Source: Parachlorella kessleri (lineage: Eukaryota > Chlorophyta > Trebouxiophyceae > Chlorellales > Chlorellaceae). From it: a stretch of 31,291 nt of DNA. Positions 12,239 through 22,962 of this stretch are shown here, one piece after another (position 1 is the first letter of the stretch; each line of letters begins with the position of its first letter). The translations under genes were made by a program, and so were the position numbers. The stretch covers positions 1-31,291 of the forward strand of contig BBXU01002741.1 of assembly GCA_001598975.1 (NCBI GenBank), given 5' to 3'. Below the pieces are notes generated by a model. That model was not told the DNA's origin. It ran no database searches and saw nothing but the letters and a program-made list of their open reading frames with translations.

Positions 12239-12685
12239 CATGTTCTGGCCATCAAGGACAGCTTGGCTGCCTCTGTAAAAGGAGCGCACATGATGCAGCC
12301 TAAATACTGTTCGAGTATCCAAGCAGTTGCCAACCTAGCCGAAACCAGGGTTTCTGCAAATACAGATGCTGAGGCTGGGCACGCAGCAACTTGCAGGACC
12401 CACCAGCGGCAAGGCAAAACTGTGAAAGCAAAATACAGAAGGCTAGTGTACAGAGCAAAACTTGTCAGGGAAACCTTTCTAACCCCCCACAAAATGTGAA
12501 ACTCTGTCAAAATTCTAATACCACATGAGCATCCAGCCTATAAGTACAGTTCGCCTTTCACTCTCTGGTCGCACTACTTGCCACCCTTGCAGTGCAGTAG
12601 CAGCTACTCCACACAAGTTGGTCCTGTAAGCTCTCAAGTAGCAATAGTTTCCTTGCACCGCAGAAACTCCATGGTAATGACGGCT
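12239..12685. other. Convergent 3' spacer
   Basis: Between the stop of the plus-strand chitobiase-like gene and the stop of the minus-strand 183-residue gene. It should hold both 3' UTRs. Local ORFs show no family motifs, and no other gene is recognised. Confidence 0.5.
12274..12278 (+). terminator. TGTAA poly(A) signal of the chitobiase-like gene
   Basis: TGTAA lies 36 nt after the stop codon, a plausible green-algal polyadenylation signal for a short 3' UTR. Confidence 0.5.
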
Positions 12686-14021
12686 TCAGAAGGGCAGCAT
12701 CTCATCCCGACCCTCCAGCGGGAAGACAAACTTGAGGGACCCCGTGGCAGGGCTGTGGACCTCCAGCACTCCTGGCACCTGAGGCAAGCGACACACAGAG
12801 CACCCCTTGCAGTCTGATCCAGGTTACCTAATCCGCAATCTCGCAAGATAGGGCCGCCTCAAACAAACAGCGCATACCCATGCCTGCCACATATGCAGTT
12901 CACCAGGTCCTACTTCCAGCTTGCATTCATGCCACAGGTAATAAACAGAACGGACGCTTCAACATGCTAGGCAGAGGGCCACAGTCCTTGGCAAATGGTG
13001 GCGCCCAGGCAGTCTAAGCCTTTCTTGCTAAGCCAGGAACATGTATACTCGGCCCAGGCAGCTTCAACCTATCATTCCTGCCACCGGCTGCCCACCTAAG
13101 CAGCAGACAATGCACAGTTGTGCAGCACCACACCCACGACTAGCAGCCTTGCACCCACCTTAGTGCACAGCCCTCCCCGCACCATCTTCATGAGCTGAGT
13201 GTAAGCCCTGAGGCAGCACATGGCGTAGGACAGGGGCCCGCAGTTGGGCAGCTCACCCACAAGGCACTCCCCGGCCGGGAACACTCCCACTAGCAGCCCC
13301 TGCTGCTGGACCGCGGGGTTGCTGCGCCACTCCGCGGCCGCGGCCTGGGGGTCTGCAGCACCGGCACCGGCAATTGCAACTGCTGGCTTGTGATACAAAG
13401 ACTTGCGGGCAGGCACTACAAACTGCTATTCAGCCCAAGGCTTTCGGAGGGGACACTCTGCTAAGTGCTACACCTCGAAGCTATCAGCCACACGAACGCC
13501 GCCAGTGGCTAGCAAGGCCGGCACTTATCCTGTCACACCTGATACCCTGGTTTTCATGGGTACATCAATGGGAGGGTACCCACCTGTGCAGCCAGAAGCT
13601 ATGATGTACCCCACCGCACTCTTGCAATTTTCCATTACGGAGTTGAACATGGTATGGTCATCAAAGAAAAGCCTGCAGGAGAGGGCCCCAGACAGCATCA
13701 GCCTCGGGTTTATCCATTGACCAGGAGGACGCGGGGGGGGGGGGGGGGGTCGCGCTGTGCCTCTGTTAGGAGGCCCTTCCCCGGCATGCCATGCGAGTGC
13801 GGGACTTGCCTGAACGACGACATCCTGTCCCATTTGCAGGCTGGGCAGGCCAGCTGGAGCGCCCTCCCCACCTCCCTGTGCACCTCTGGAACAGCATTAT
13901 GGTAACCGCCTGCAAGGGTGAGTGTTCTGGTTCACTGGGTTCCACCTATCTGAACTAGCTGCACAAGAGGAATGGCCGAAGCCGAAAGCAGTGCCTTTAG
14001 TGACAACTTGCTGGTTGCCAT
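12686..14021 (-). CDS. Unrecognised conserved-looking 183-residue protein, 5 exons
   Basis: I do not recognise this family. Five exons (14021-13946, 13909-13810, 13672-13584, 13352-13159, 12778-12686) join with matching phases at all four junctions and give 552 nt. Intron 2 has a GC donor (CAG|GCAAGT). The chosen ATG starts MATSKLSLKALLSASAIP, but the frame stays open upstream, so an earlier exon is possible. Other landmarks are a CPAC pair (~45-48), FFDDHTMFNSVMENC (~61-75), a hydrophobic VGYIIASG, LLVGVFPAGECLVGELPNCG, then a Met/Tyr-rich helix, ending in GRDEMLPF and a stop. There is no evident signal peptide or transmembrane helix. The regular Cys and Gly/Pro spacing and sharp exon borders make a chance ORF unlikely. 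It lies divergently from the Ind1-like gene. Confidence 0.6.
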
Positions 14022-14757
14022 CCCCTCAATGAAAAGTGCCTCACCTCGCACGTTCCTGTATACACAAACCAGCGGGCCAAGCTTGCGCCTCTCCCACCGC
14101 GGCGAACAAACCGCACTTAACAAGAAAGCTTTCACCGAAGTAAGAAGGTATGACAGCAGTAGCACTGGAAGGAGTTGCAACTGGATGACCCGCTTAGCTA
14201 GCCCCGCTGCAGGGTCAATGATGATGCCGGCTGTCACCATGATGCTCCTACTAACTTTAAGACGCTTTAACACTTCATGTAATCTAATCAAACGGGTATC
14301 GGGACGCTTGGAGCAATTGGTTCCCTGATGATTGTGCTGTCATCTGCTCGCGCCTCGAAGCTGCCTGGGGCGCGAAAAACATGGCCAATCAAACAGTGGC
14401 TGGCAAAAGGTTGCTATATAGCCTAGTGCTCGTTTCCCTTGTCTAGAGCATCTCTTGACTGGGTCCGACAGACCAGACGTCCCTTGGTTTGATTATCTTT
14501 AGCTCGAGAGCTAAGCCGAGCATAATCAATGATCAACAATGAACTTAGCATCATAGCATCTTGGGATGAATGTGTTGCAGTCTACCCAAAGAACCCCAGC
14601 TCTGGGCGCCCATTACTAATTTTATCTCACCCTTAATGTCCATCCTGTGGCCATTCCAACCGCCCTATCAGTTGTCTGATTTCTCTCTATTCTAACATCA
14701 ATCATATAATCGAACGATCAATGTAGGCCCCGGCAACCTGCTGACCTGGTAGCAAAC
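14022..14757. other. Divergent intergenic region between the 183-residue gene and the Ind1-like gene
   Basis: About 735 bp holding the promoters of two divergent genes. The left third has a minus-strand open frame (to 14291) continuous with exon 1 of the 183-residue gene, which might be extra coding sequence, but no in-phase splice pair was found. The 14400-14720 part is clearly more AT-rich. It contains TATATA at 14415-14420 within the 10-bp palindrome GCTATATAGC, and a nested inverted repeat at 14489-14529. Confidence 0.45.
14489..14529. repeat. Nested inverted repeat (possible hairpin or cruciform)
   Basis: Outer arms TTGATTAT (14489-14496) and ATAATCAA (14522-14529) are perfect complements. 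Inside them, TTAGCTC (14499-14505) and GAGCTAA (14508-14514) form a second perfect 7-bp stem around GA. It is AT-rich and lies about 230 bp before the Ind1-like start codon. Confidence 0.75.
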
Positions 14758-16985
14758 ATGGTGCTCCATGCTACACTTGAGCAACTGCCTACGCTAGCAA
14801 GATGCTTCGCCACCCACGCTAGCAAGCAAGCTCCCAAAGTCGGGGCAGGGATCCCCGGGGTGCAGCACATCATCGCGGTGGCCTCGGGGAAGGGCGGGGT
14901 TGGGAAGTCCACCTGCAGTGGTAAGGGCTCAACAGCCTTGGCACAAAACATCTATCTCGTTCCTCCCTTGCAGAAAGTGCCTAGCCCAAAATACAACTGC
15001 CCCTGCGCCTTGCCTTGCTGCATTCAGTCAACCTTGCGGTCGCCCTGGCCGAGCACTTGGGGCTGCGGGTGGGCTTGCTGGATGCGGACGTGTATGGACC
15101 CAGCATCCCCACCATGATGAATATTCGAGGGAGGCCTTCAGTGGACGAGGGTAGGGACACAGGTTGCAGCACAAAGCCCTTGATGGCTAGCCGCAGCGCT
15201 GCCCATTGCACATCGTGGTACTGCATCAGTTTGCGCAGCATCAGCTCCGGTGGCATGCAGCCCAGGGCTGGCAAACGGTGGGCATCCTCTCACGCCTGGC
15301 TGTCTTGCTGCAGACGAGCGCATGCTGCCGCTGGTGAACTACGGTGTGAGGTGCATGTCCATGGGTTTCCTCATGGACCAAGACGTGGCGGCTGTGTGGC
15401 GGGGCCCCATGGTGAGAGTGGGGTCTGGCCCAGGCGGCACACGGAGTTGTAACAACACCTGCAGCCCTCAGACGCCCTGTGGTGCCTTCACACAGTCGGA
15501 GGTTGAGGCCGTTCTGCAGGGTTGTATCCAGGTGCCTGCCAGTTTGGAAACACAGCTGCAAGGTTTGCTCGTCAGTAAGGTTACGTAATCCTACAACAAG
15601 AGGCCTTAAATCAATCGTGGACTACCTCTTGTGCGTGCAGGTGATGTCGGCGCTGAACACCTTTATGACCAAGGTCAATTGGGGCCCGCTAGATGTGTTG
15701 GTGCTGGATATGCCCCCCGGCACTGGGGATGCACAGGTGTGGTGGTGTTTGTCCTTACCACGTGCGGCTGTTCTCCGTAAGTTGCCTGGCTCACGTTCTT
15801 CATGATGCTCATTTGCTAATGGCAAGGCCTTACAGATCAGTGACTGGCAGGCCAGGCTATGTGCACTGCATTCCTGGAACAAACTGATGCGAGCCTTCAC
15901 CAAGCCTCCTGTAGTCATAGCACTTACGAGCCCCTGTCACTCTGAGGACGGGCCTGCTTGCCTGCTGCAGATTAGCATTAGCCAGCGATTGCAGCTGTCG
16001 GGCGCAGTCATCGTCTCCACGCCACAGGTGGGTTCTGTGCTGCTGCAATACTGCTGCATGTCCCTCACAATATCTCCTGCTGTTCCACATGCAAGTTCAT
16101 GCAAGTGCACCATGCATGCCTCTCCACCTGCGTGCTCCTCTTCCTTCTTCTCCTCTGACAAAGCAGCCTTCCGTCGTGCCGGCTCTGTGCCAAGTGTCCC
16201 ATGCATTACTTGCAAGTTTACACAAAGCTGGAGCCTTAGCCGCACACAGCTTGCCTTCGCTGCCAGGACATTGCGTTGATAGATGCTCGGCGGGGGTGCA
16301 CCATGTTCCGCACCGTCAAGGTGCCGATCCTGGGCATCCTGGAGAACATGAGCTACTACCACTGCCCCAAGTGCGGCAACGAGGACACCATCTTTGGCAG
16401 CGGGGGTGTGGACAGGGCAGCATCAGACCTGGGCATGGAGGTGCTGGGCAAGGTGGGAGGGGGTTGCCATTTAAGCTGGGGAACCCCTTTTGCACTTTTT
16501 GCAAGGTGGGAGGGTTTCCTTTTAGCTGGGGAACCCTTTTTGCTCTTCTTCTTTCCAGGCACGCTCGTTTCGTGCAGTGTGTGATCAGCTGAGAACAGCC
16601 CCAGGAAGCAGCTCAAAGGTCTGGAGCTTCCAAGGCAGCTTGGTACGCATGGATGAGGGGAGGGAGCGCTGTGCGCTTCGCCCGGTTCCGATGAGGGTGC
16701 CATGCCGGATGGCTAATTCTGGGGAGGCAATGCATTGAGCCTGTGGCCCACCCACCCCACGAGCTGCTGCCAGCCTACAGCTGGCTATATAGCCCACGTG
16801 CCTGCTCCTTGCAGATCCCGCTACACTCCATCGTGCGGGAGACTTCTGATTGTGGTGCACCCGTGGTGCACAGTGAGCCGGACAGCGCGCCGGCGCGGGC
16901 ATACAAGAGCGTGGCGGAGCGGGTGTGGCAAAAGCTGGTGGCTAAGGGGGAGGAGCAGCAAGCGCCAAAGATTGTTATCGAGTGA
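14758..16985 (+). CDS. INDH: Mitochondrial Ind1/NUBPL-type Mrp-family P-loop ATPase (complex I Fe-S assembly), 7 exons
   Basis: Ind1/NUBPL is a mitochondrial P-loop scaffold that delivers Fe-S clusters to respiratory complex I; the plant homologue INDH also affects mitochondrial translation. Exons: 14758-14920, 15028-15150, 15314-15411, 15641-15736, 15971-16027, 16267-16452, 16815-16985. The total is 894 nt (297 residues), all in phase. The first ~30 residues are basic with one acidic residue, fitting a presequence. The deviant Walker [10 protein letters not shown] is at 44-52, [12 protein letters not shown] follows, [11 protein letters not shown] is at 148-158, [14 protein letters not shown] spans an intron, and the Fe-S-binding CPKC is at 212-215. 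IPLHSIVRE and [10 protein letters not shown] match the C-terminus. Length is close to human NUBPL. Mrp/NBP35/HCF101 relatives are less likely, because [18 protein letters not shown]-like spacing and the short C-terminus fit Ind1. Confidence 0.93.
16448..16548 (+). repeat. 53-bp tandem duplication carrying a splice donor in the Ind1-like gene
   Basis: Unit 1 starts at 16448 and unit 2 at 16501. Both begin GCAAGGTGGGAGGG and share TTTAGCTGGGGAACCC (unit 1 has one extra A), then T-rich tails. The first GCAAG is the 3' end of exon 6 and its donor; the second copy carries the same donor sequence 53 nt downstream inside the intron. Confidence 0.85.
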
Positions 16986-18151
16986 TGGCGGTCCGCTAGC
17001 TCACTTGTCAGTGCATGTAGCAATCTTGCTTATGGAGTCGACGCAAGTTTTTCTCAGTTGCTAGGTTTGGTGATAGCAGCAGATAGTGCGACTTTGGAAA
17101 CAATGGGAGTCAGCTCTTGGTGGAAACAAGCTCAGCAGCTTGCTCAAGCCTAGCATGTAGTCTGTGGCGTGCTTCACTGCAAGCAACTCATGCTCGTATC
17201 GGCTCGCTGGTGTGCAGCTCTGTCAGCTCATTGGGCACACTGCCAGCTGTGGCTGACCTGTCCCCCGCCAACCCTGCTTGATTCATAACCGTGCTGCATT
17301 TTCCCAAGGTCACTTTGCATCACATTGCATCGTTGCTGGTCCATTAAGGCACACCAGGGAAGAAGCACGTTGCGCGAGTGAGTGGGTTCATTTCCACCAC
17401 TCCTTCGGATTGCCTCAGCCCGGTTAGCTGGCAGCTTTAACCATGTGGGTCCCAATGGAACACGCCAGGGTTCGAGTCTGGGAGAGAGCAACTCTTCACA
17501 CTCTGCATTGCCGCTGGTGCGTCCAGCTATACGCTGGGTGCTTACCAAGGTCACTTTGGAGTGCAAGGTCAGCAACTGTCCAATTACTCAGATTACCCTC
17601 CGCATATAGCCCTAGAGTTCCTCCTACCTTGACGGCGGCAGCACCTACACAACGCATGACCTAGTCGCAGCAGGCGTACAGGCATGACGTCTAAGCCACC
17701 CGTACATGCACCCATCGACTAGGAAGGACGACCCTCCCACAGGTGGCAGATACTTAAATGCCACTGAGAAGTCGATAAGTTCGCATTCCACCCATCACTC
17801 CGCTGACTCTCGGGGCATAAGTTTGGGCTGAGGCTATTCCCTTGCGCACTCTCTGGTCTGCAACCTGTACTCGCTCTTCGATGCGCATGGACCGGACCTT
17901 CCGAACTTCGGAAGGGGCCTGTAGAGCCCGTCGGACTGGGCCAGTCCACGCGGCATTGTTCCCGAGACAGCATGCGCAGCACAAGACTCACCGCCTAAGT
18001 GGACAGCCTAAGTAGGCAGACATCTTTACCTGTCCTTGGTATAGGCATTGCGTTGCAGCCTAGCATGTTGAACTTTTGATCAGTTTGCTGGCGGTAGCGT
18101 GGCCCGGCTTGGAGTGGCGTATCGCATTCCCGACGGCAGGGCCTTGGAGCG
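16986..18151. other. Spacer between the Ind1-like gene and the secreted-protein gene
   Basis: About 1.17 kb. Local ORFs show no family motifs. It should hold the 3' UTR of the Ind1-like gene and the promoter and 5' UTR of the next gene. Two items stand out: a Pol III B-box-like GGTTCGAGTCT near 17469, without a foldable tRNA around it, and a perfect 19-nt palindrome at 17897-17915. Confidence 0.45.
17897..17915. repeat. Perfect 19-nt palindrome
   Basis: CCTTCCGAA and TTCGGAAGG are perfect complements around a single C. It lies about 240 bp upstream of the secreted-protein start codon and could be a dimeric transcription-factor site. Function is unknown. Confidence 0.6.
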
Positions 18152-21100
18152 ATGTTGCACATCCGAAACGTCCTTGTGGCCCTGGCACTGTTCTCAGCCC
18201 TGCATGCAGTAGCAGGTCTGAGAAGTGGGCGAGGCTTCCAGTTGGCTGAGGGGGAAGAAGAAAGGGCAGCTGCCCTGGCTGCCAGGCAGGACGTTCAGGT
18301 AACATCTGAGCACGTTTGACGTGCACCTGAGCTCTTCACAAGGAAGGGTGGCCACCCTGTCCAAGGGGATGTTGCAATCAGCCCTTGCACCATCTTCTCA
18401 GCAAGGCTCAGCCCTGGGGGCATGTCTGGTCTTTGCAGGATCGGCGGTACCTCCTGGAGGAGTTGAGCTTGTTAGCCGGTGGTGAGAAGATCAACCTCAC
18501 CGACCCTGTGTGGGACGCCTTCAGCTATACACCCAACCGGCTGTACGTTGGCAGTGACCTGCTCAAGACAACCAGCCTGGTGTCTGCCGAGGAGTGTGCC
18601 GGACTGTGCTTAGATACCGAGGCGTGCTGGTTCTGGGCCTGGTGCCCGTTCAACTCCTCGGGGTGAGTGAGCCCAGGCTCCAAGGCTGGCAGGAGGCAAG
18701 GATGCGGGGCAAGCTATTATGCGGGGGTGCGAGTTGACTGGCGGACAGGTAGCAAAAAGGCACCGGCTGCAGTTATGGGTGACTCTCCACCAGTTGCGGG
18801 TGCAGCGTGCTGCGTGCCCTGCATACAAGGGACTTCGCACTCCTCACACCAGCTGTGGACCACTACCTCCAAGGCTTTTTCAGGATTGGAGGAAATGTGG
18901 GGGATGCAGCAGTTGAGCTCTTCTGCATGCTGTGCTGTGCAGGTGCACCTCGGTGGCTTTTGGGGAGCTGGAGACTGCCATCACTTTTGGGGAGTCCGCC
19001 TGCATGCTGTCCAGCACCAGCAACGACTCTGCAGCATATGTTGTGGCGGCCGGCAGCTCTGTCAACTGGTCCAGCGGCAAAATGAGGACGCCCCTGCTGA
19101 GCGGCAGCGATCCCTTTGACGACCCCATTGACTCTGGTGACGAGGTGAGCAAATGCGCTTACTTGACTGCTCCGGTGTGGCCCTACCTGTTGCCCTGGTA
19201 GATTTGGTAGAATCGGTCGTGGTAAGTTAGTTCTGCTCCTTCGCCTTCTGTGCTCTTGGTGGAACCGCAGCAGGTATGGAGAGACATCGCATGCGTCTCC
19301 TAGGGGTGCATACTACATTCCCGCGTCATGTTAGAAAAACCTTGGGCCTGTGGCCGACTGGCCTATGCAAATCTCCTCTCTGTTGCCTGCAGGCCTCTGG
19401 CATCGGCAGTCAGAGGTTTAGCTACTCCAAGAACACGCTGTTCCTGGGAGCAGCGGTGGTGGGCGGCACCCTTAACACGACGGACTCGGCACGGCAGTGC
19501 TCGCAGCGCTGTGCTGAGGTGCTGCTGTGTGAGCTGTGGGCCTGGTGCCCGTCAGACGCTCCGACTGGGTAAGCCGGTGGGGAGACCTGTTTCCTCAGCC
19601 CAGGCTGCACACAGAGACCCACGCACTGGTGGTTTGGCGTGTTGTTTTGTTGTTGAGGTTCACGAGGACGTGAATACCAAGTCAAGTGCTGGAAGCCCGG
19701 GTGGCGATGGCTACCTTGGGTGGTGGCTTGCCAGATGCCTGCGCCTTCGCCTTGGTTGGTTGACCCGACACACTTGCTTATATAACCACCTCCATGCGGC
19801 GATGTTCTCTAGCCTGTTGCCAGGTCGGACGACCCTTTCCCTGCGGCTGTGCTGCATCCCTTGGACCGCGCAAGCACATGCACTAGACACCCACAACCCT
19901 GCACACACCTGGAACGCTTACCGACCTCCACATCCGCAGCCCATGCCGAGCCAAGCCGCGCTGTGCCGTGCAGGTGCCAGATCATGGCCTTTGGCGACTT
20001 CAGCTCGGAGGGCATCCTGGGCCGCGTGAAGCCGTCCACCTGCCTGGCCTCGCTCCACGCCAGCGAGAAACTGAGGGCGGCCATGGTCATGGTGGGCGAT
20101 TCGGTGCTTTGGGCCTCAGGCGTGCTGCCTGGCGCGGAGACCCCCAGCCCCTCCCCTAGCAGCCCTTCCCCCGCAAGCCCCTCCCCCCGCCCCAAGTCAC
20201 CCACGCCCGTGCCCCCGACGTCCCCGTCGCCTGTGCCGCCCTCGCCACGCTCGCCGGTGCCGGTGTCTCCCAGCCCCAAGCCCTCCTCGCCGTCCCCGGC
20301 GTCGCCGCGGCCCAGCCCCTCCCCTGTAGTGTCTCCCAACCCTGGTAAGCACAGGGCCAGGCGGTTGGTGTCGGGGGGAGAGGCACGCGGTGGATGTTCT
20401 GGCCTCTCCCGAAGCCCAACGTGCTTGGTGGCGGGCCGCTGTGCTAGCTTCAGGCCTCCGAGGTCGGTTTGAACACATTCCCCAGATCCCACCTGAGGGC
20501 ATCACTTGATGACGGGGGCATGTGACACTCAGACAGCGGCATGCTAGCACCCCTGCGGCCCTCACAGCCTGCCCTGAGGGAATGTCGTGAACCCGCTCCT
20601 CTGCTCGGTCTCACCTCTGCAGAGGACCCCGCCTGCAAGGGAGTCACGTGCGAGTCGCCCAGCCCCTGCCTCCAGGACCCCGGCAACTGCAGGGACGGCA
20701 CCTGCTGGTGGTACCCGCAGCCGGTGGGCACGGCCTGCGGGGCCGGCAAGGAGTGCAGCAGCGCCGGGGAGTGCGTGGCAGCCAGCACGCTGCCAGCAGG
20801 TGCGCTGTGAGCCTTGCTTGTACTGAGGGTGGCGTGTCGCTGTGAGCCCTGCATGGTGATTGCTAGGGGCTGGGGCTCCTGAGCCGGGCAACAGTGATGG
20901 CTCGGGTTTTGCTCATGCCATGGTCTGGTGCCCTCTGTGCACTAACACTCCCATGTACTCCATCAGAAGACAAGCTACCCTGCCCTGCAGACCCTTGCCA
21001 AGGAGTCACCTGCGACAGCACCAACCCTTGCTTCCAGACGCCTGGCAACTGCAGGCAAGCGCCCTCACTAGGCTGGGTTGCGGCCCACATGTCAAGACCT

Positions 21101-22045
21101 GCCTTGTTTGATGGGCGTGCTGATGTCTGGGTCTCTGCATCGGCTTGGTTTCCTGGTTTCCATGGGTACGCTTTGAGTCCTCCGAGCGGACTGTGGTGCA
21201 AACAGTGGTGTCTGAGGCCCCTGGGCTTGCATCCAACTCTGTGTGGACCTGAGGTGTTTAGCCCTTTCCCCCGTCTGCAGCAACGGCGTCTGCTACTGGT
21301 TCCCTAAGCCTGCCAACACGCCATGCGGCAGCAGCGGGGCTGTGTGCGATGCCAAGGGCACGTGCTCTGGGGAGGCTACGCCCACTCCGGCGGCCAAGAG
21401 CCCGTCCCCATCACCCACAAGCCCTCCAGCAGGTGTGGGGCAGCTGCGTGCCACTCATGCGCATGCATTGCGTGACCAAGATAGCCAAGGGGGGGATTGG
21501 GGTGTTTGGGCTTCCCCTGTTCCAGCCCAAAAAGCTGACCTAACCTGCCTTGCGCTGGGTGCACAGCTGGTGCCAAGGGGCCACCAGCCACCCTAGTATT
21601 ACAGGCATTACACCAGCGTACTCAAACCATACCAGCCACAAGCTTGCTGTCGTTTTATTCCGAAACTTTGTATAAATCAGTTTTTTGGACGCGTGCCCCT
21701 ACCACTGTTGCTGAGGGGTCTGGCTGGTGCCTGATGCTGCTGTACTGCTTGACTCATCGGATGCTCCTCCGTCCTGGTTCCCATGGTCTGACTTATGGCA
21801 CCCTTGTAGACACCCACTGTGCTGGGGGCTTTATGCTGTGCTGTGCTGCCCGCTGACGGCTGTGCGTCTTGCTATGCTGCGCTGCAGCGGACCCTGACTG
21901 TGCGGGTGTGAGCTGCACCCCTCCCAATGCGTGCCTCCTCCCGCCCGGCAAGTGTATAGCCGGCGTGTGCCAGTGGTACCCAGCCGCAGCCGGGACGGCC
22001 TGTGGTGCTGGCAAGACCTGCAATGCCCTGGGTGCGTGTGCTTGA
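18152..22045 (+). CDS. Secreted modular protein: two PAN/apple-like domains, Ser-Pro-rich linker, three eight-cysteine modules, 9 exons
   Basis: Probably an extracellular-matrix or cell-wall protein. Exons: 18152-18298, 18439-18662, 18943-19144, 19393-19568, 19974-20344, 20623-20799, 20967-21054, 21281-21432, 21888-22045. The total is 1695 nt (564 residues), in phase throughout. Residues 1 to ~22 form a signal peptide (VLVALALFSALHAVAG). Two related domains follow (~68-180 and ~192-300). Each has C-x3-C, then WAWCP, a GC split by a phase-2 intron at the same place, a later Cys, and a final VxWxSG-like motif; PAN/apple is my best guess. Residues ~306-373 are Ser/Pro repeats typical of hydroxyproline-rich algal wall proteins. 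Three C-terminal modules (~375-425, ~435-500, ~514-564) share the spacing C-x4-C-x5-C-x6-C-x4-C-x10-C-x5/6-C-x5-C. The seventh intron starts with GC. Expression as a wall protein is inferred. Confidence 0.82.
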
Positions 22046-22962
22046 CCCTGCTGGCACGCCCAAACCAGTGACACGGCAGTGCCAAGCGCTGGCACAAAGC
22101 AGTGTTGTAGCCTGTCAAGCGGGGGAGATGTGAAGCCTGATGCAGACCATGTGTTGCCTGCGTTGGAAGCCTTGTGTGTGATATGACCCAAGGCAAACAA
22201 GAAACTCAGCATCGTTGCCTGTGGCTCTTGACAGTCACAGGGAGTTTTGCATTGCCAGACTAGCTTCCTTATTCACCGCACTATGTGCTATTGCCTCGTC
22301 TCTTGTTGTCAAGGGACCCCAACAGACTTGCAAACGCATGAGGCCATTGCCGTTGCGTTTACCTTGCATGCCATTAGTCCCCATTTTTGTTTAAATAGAG
22401 GCTACGCATCGGTTTGCTTCGCCATGCACAGAGAAACTATCTGGTGAACATGTGTTAGGACCATGTCAGCAAGGTCATGTGCCCTATGCACACTTGCTCG
22501 GCACAAGTTATCAAGAAGGGTGGACTCTACGCAAGTACTGTACATCAGAGTAAGTATAGAAGGTGTGGTCAGACGTCACTAAGTTAGGGACCCCCTCGCC
22601 ACAGTGCTTGCGACATAATGAGTATTGTTTGCGACCTTCCCCAGCAAAGCAGTTGCCCTAGTAACCCTAGTAGGCCCCTTGTCACTCGCAGCCGTCCCAA
22701 AGCATAAATACATGCGTGAGCTGCTCTTAGGTAGTCCAATAAAACGACCCAGAATGCTGCAATAACATGGATCAGTTCAATGCAAATGGTTGGCTCCTGT
22801 TGCCACACTGCAACCCTGCTAGTACCAAACATCCCTTGCCACCAGACGGCAACCCTGCTCATACCAACATGCTTTGCCGGAGCCGCCGATAAAAAGAGCA
22901 GTTCTTTAGTCAGCAAGACGGTTGCGACCCAGGAGAGCCTGGCAATAGACACATTAACAACA
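22046..22962. other. Convergent 3' spacer
   Basis: About 900 bp between two convergent stop codons, holding the 3' ends of the secreted-protein and MscS-like genes. No ORF with recognisable motifs. No TGTAA was found soon after either stop. A degenerate tandem repeat lies at 22800-22880. Confidence 0.5.
22800..22880. repeat. Degenerate tandem repeat, two copies plus a partial third
   Basis: Units beginning TTGCC at 22800, 22836 and 22874 share GCAACCCTGCT followed by TACCAA and CAT. Periods are 36 and 38 bp, with several substitutions between copies. Confidence 0.6.

Noticed and set aside
13731..13750. Run of G residues as a functional element
   Set aside because: It lies within an intron of the 183-residue gene and is a simple homopolymer.
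13932..14291. Minus-strand ORF upstream of the 183-residue gene as extra coding exons
   Set aside because: The frame is open, but no donor with the phase needed by the acceptor at TACAG|G was found, so I kept the ATG at 14021 and note the extension only as possible.
16276..16584. Plus-strand ORF extending Ind1-like exon 6 through the intron
   Set aside because: Read-through replaces the conserved C-terminus; exon 7 at 16815 restores the family sequence in phase.
17425..17495. tRNA-like A-box and B-box sequences (GGTTAGCTGG and GGTTCGAGTCT)
   Set aside because: The T arm does not pair properly and no acceptor or anticodon stem can be formed around it, so it is at most a tRNA-derived remnant or chance match.
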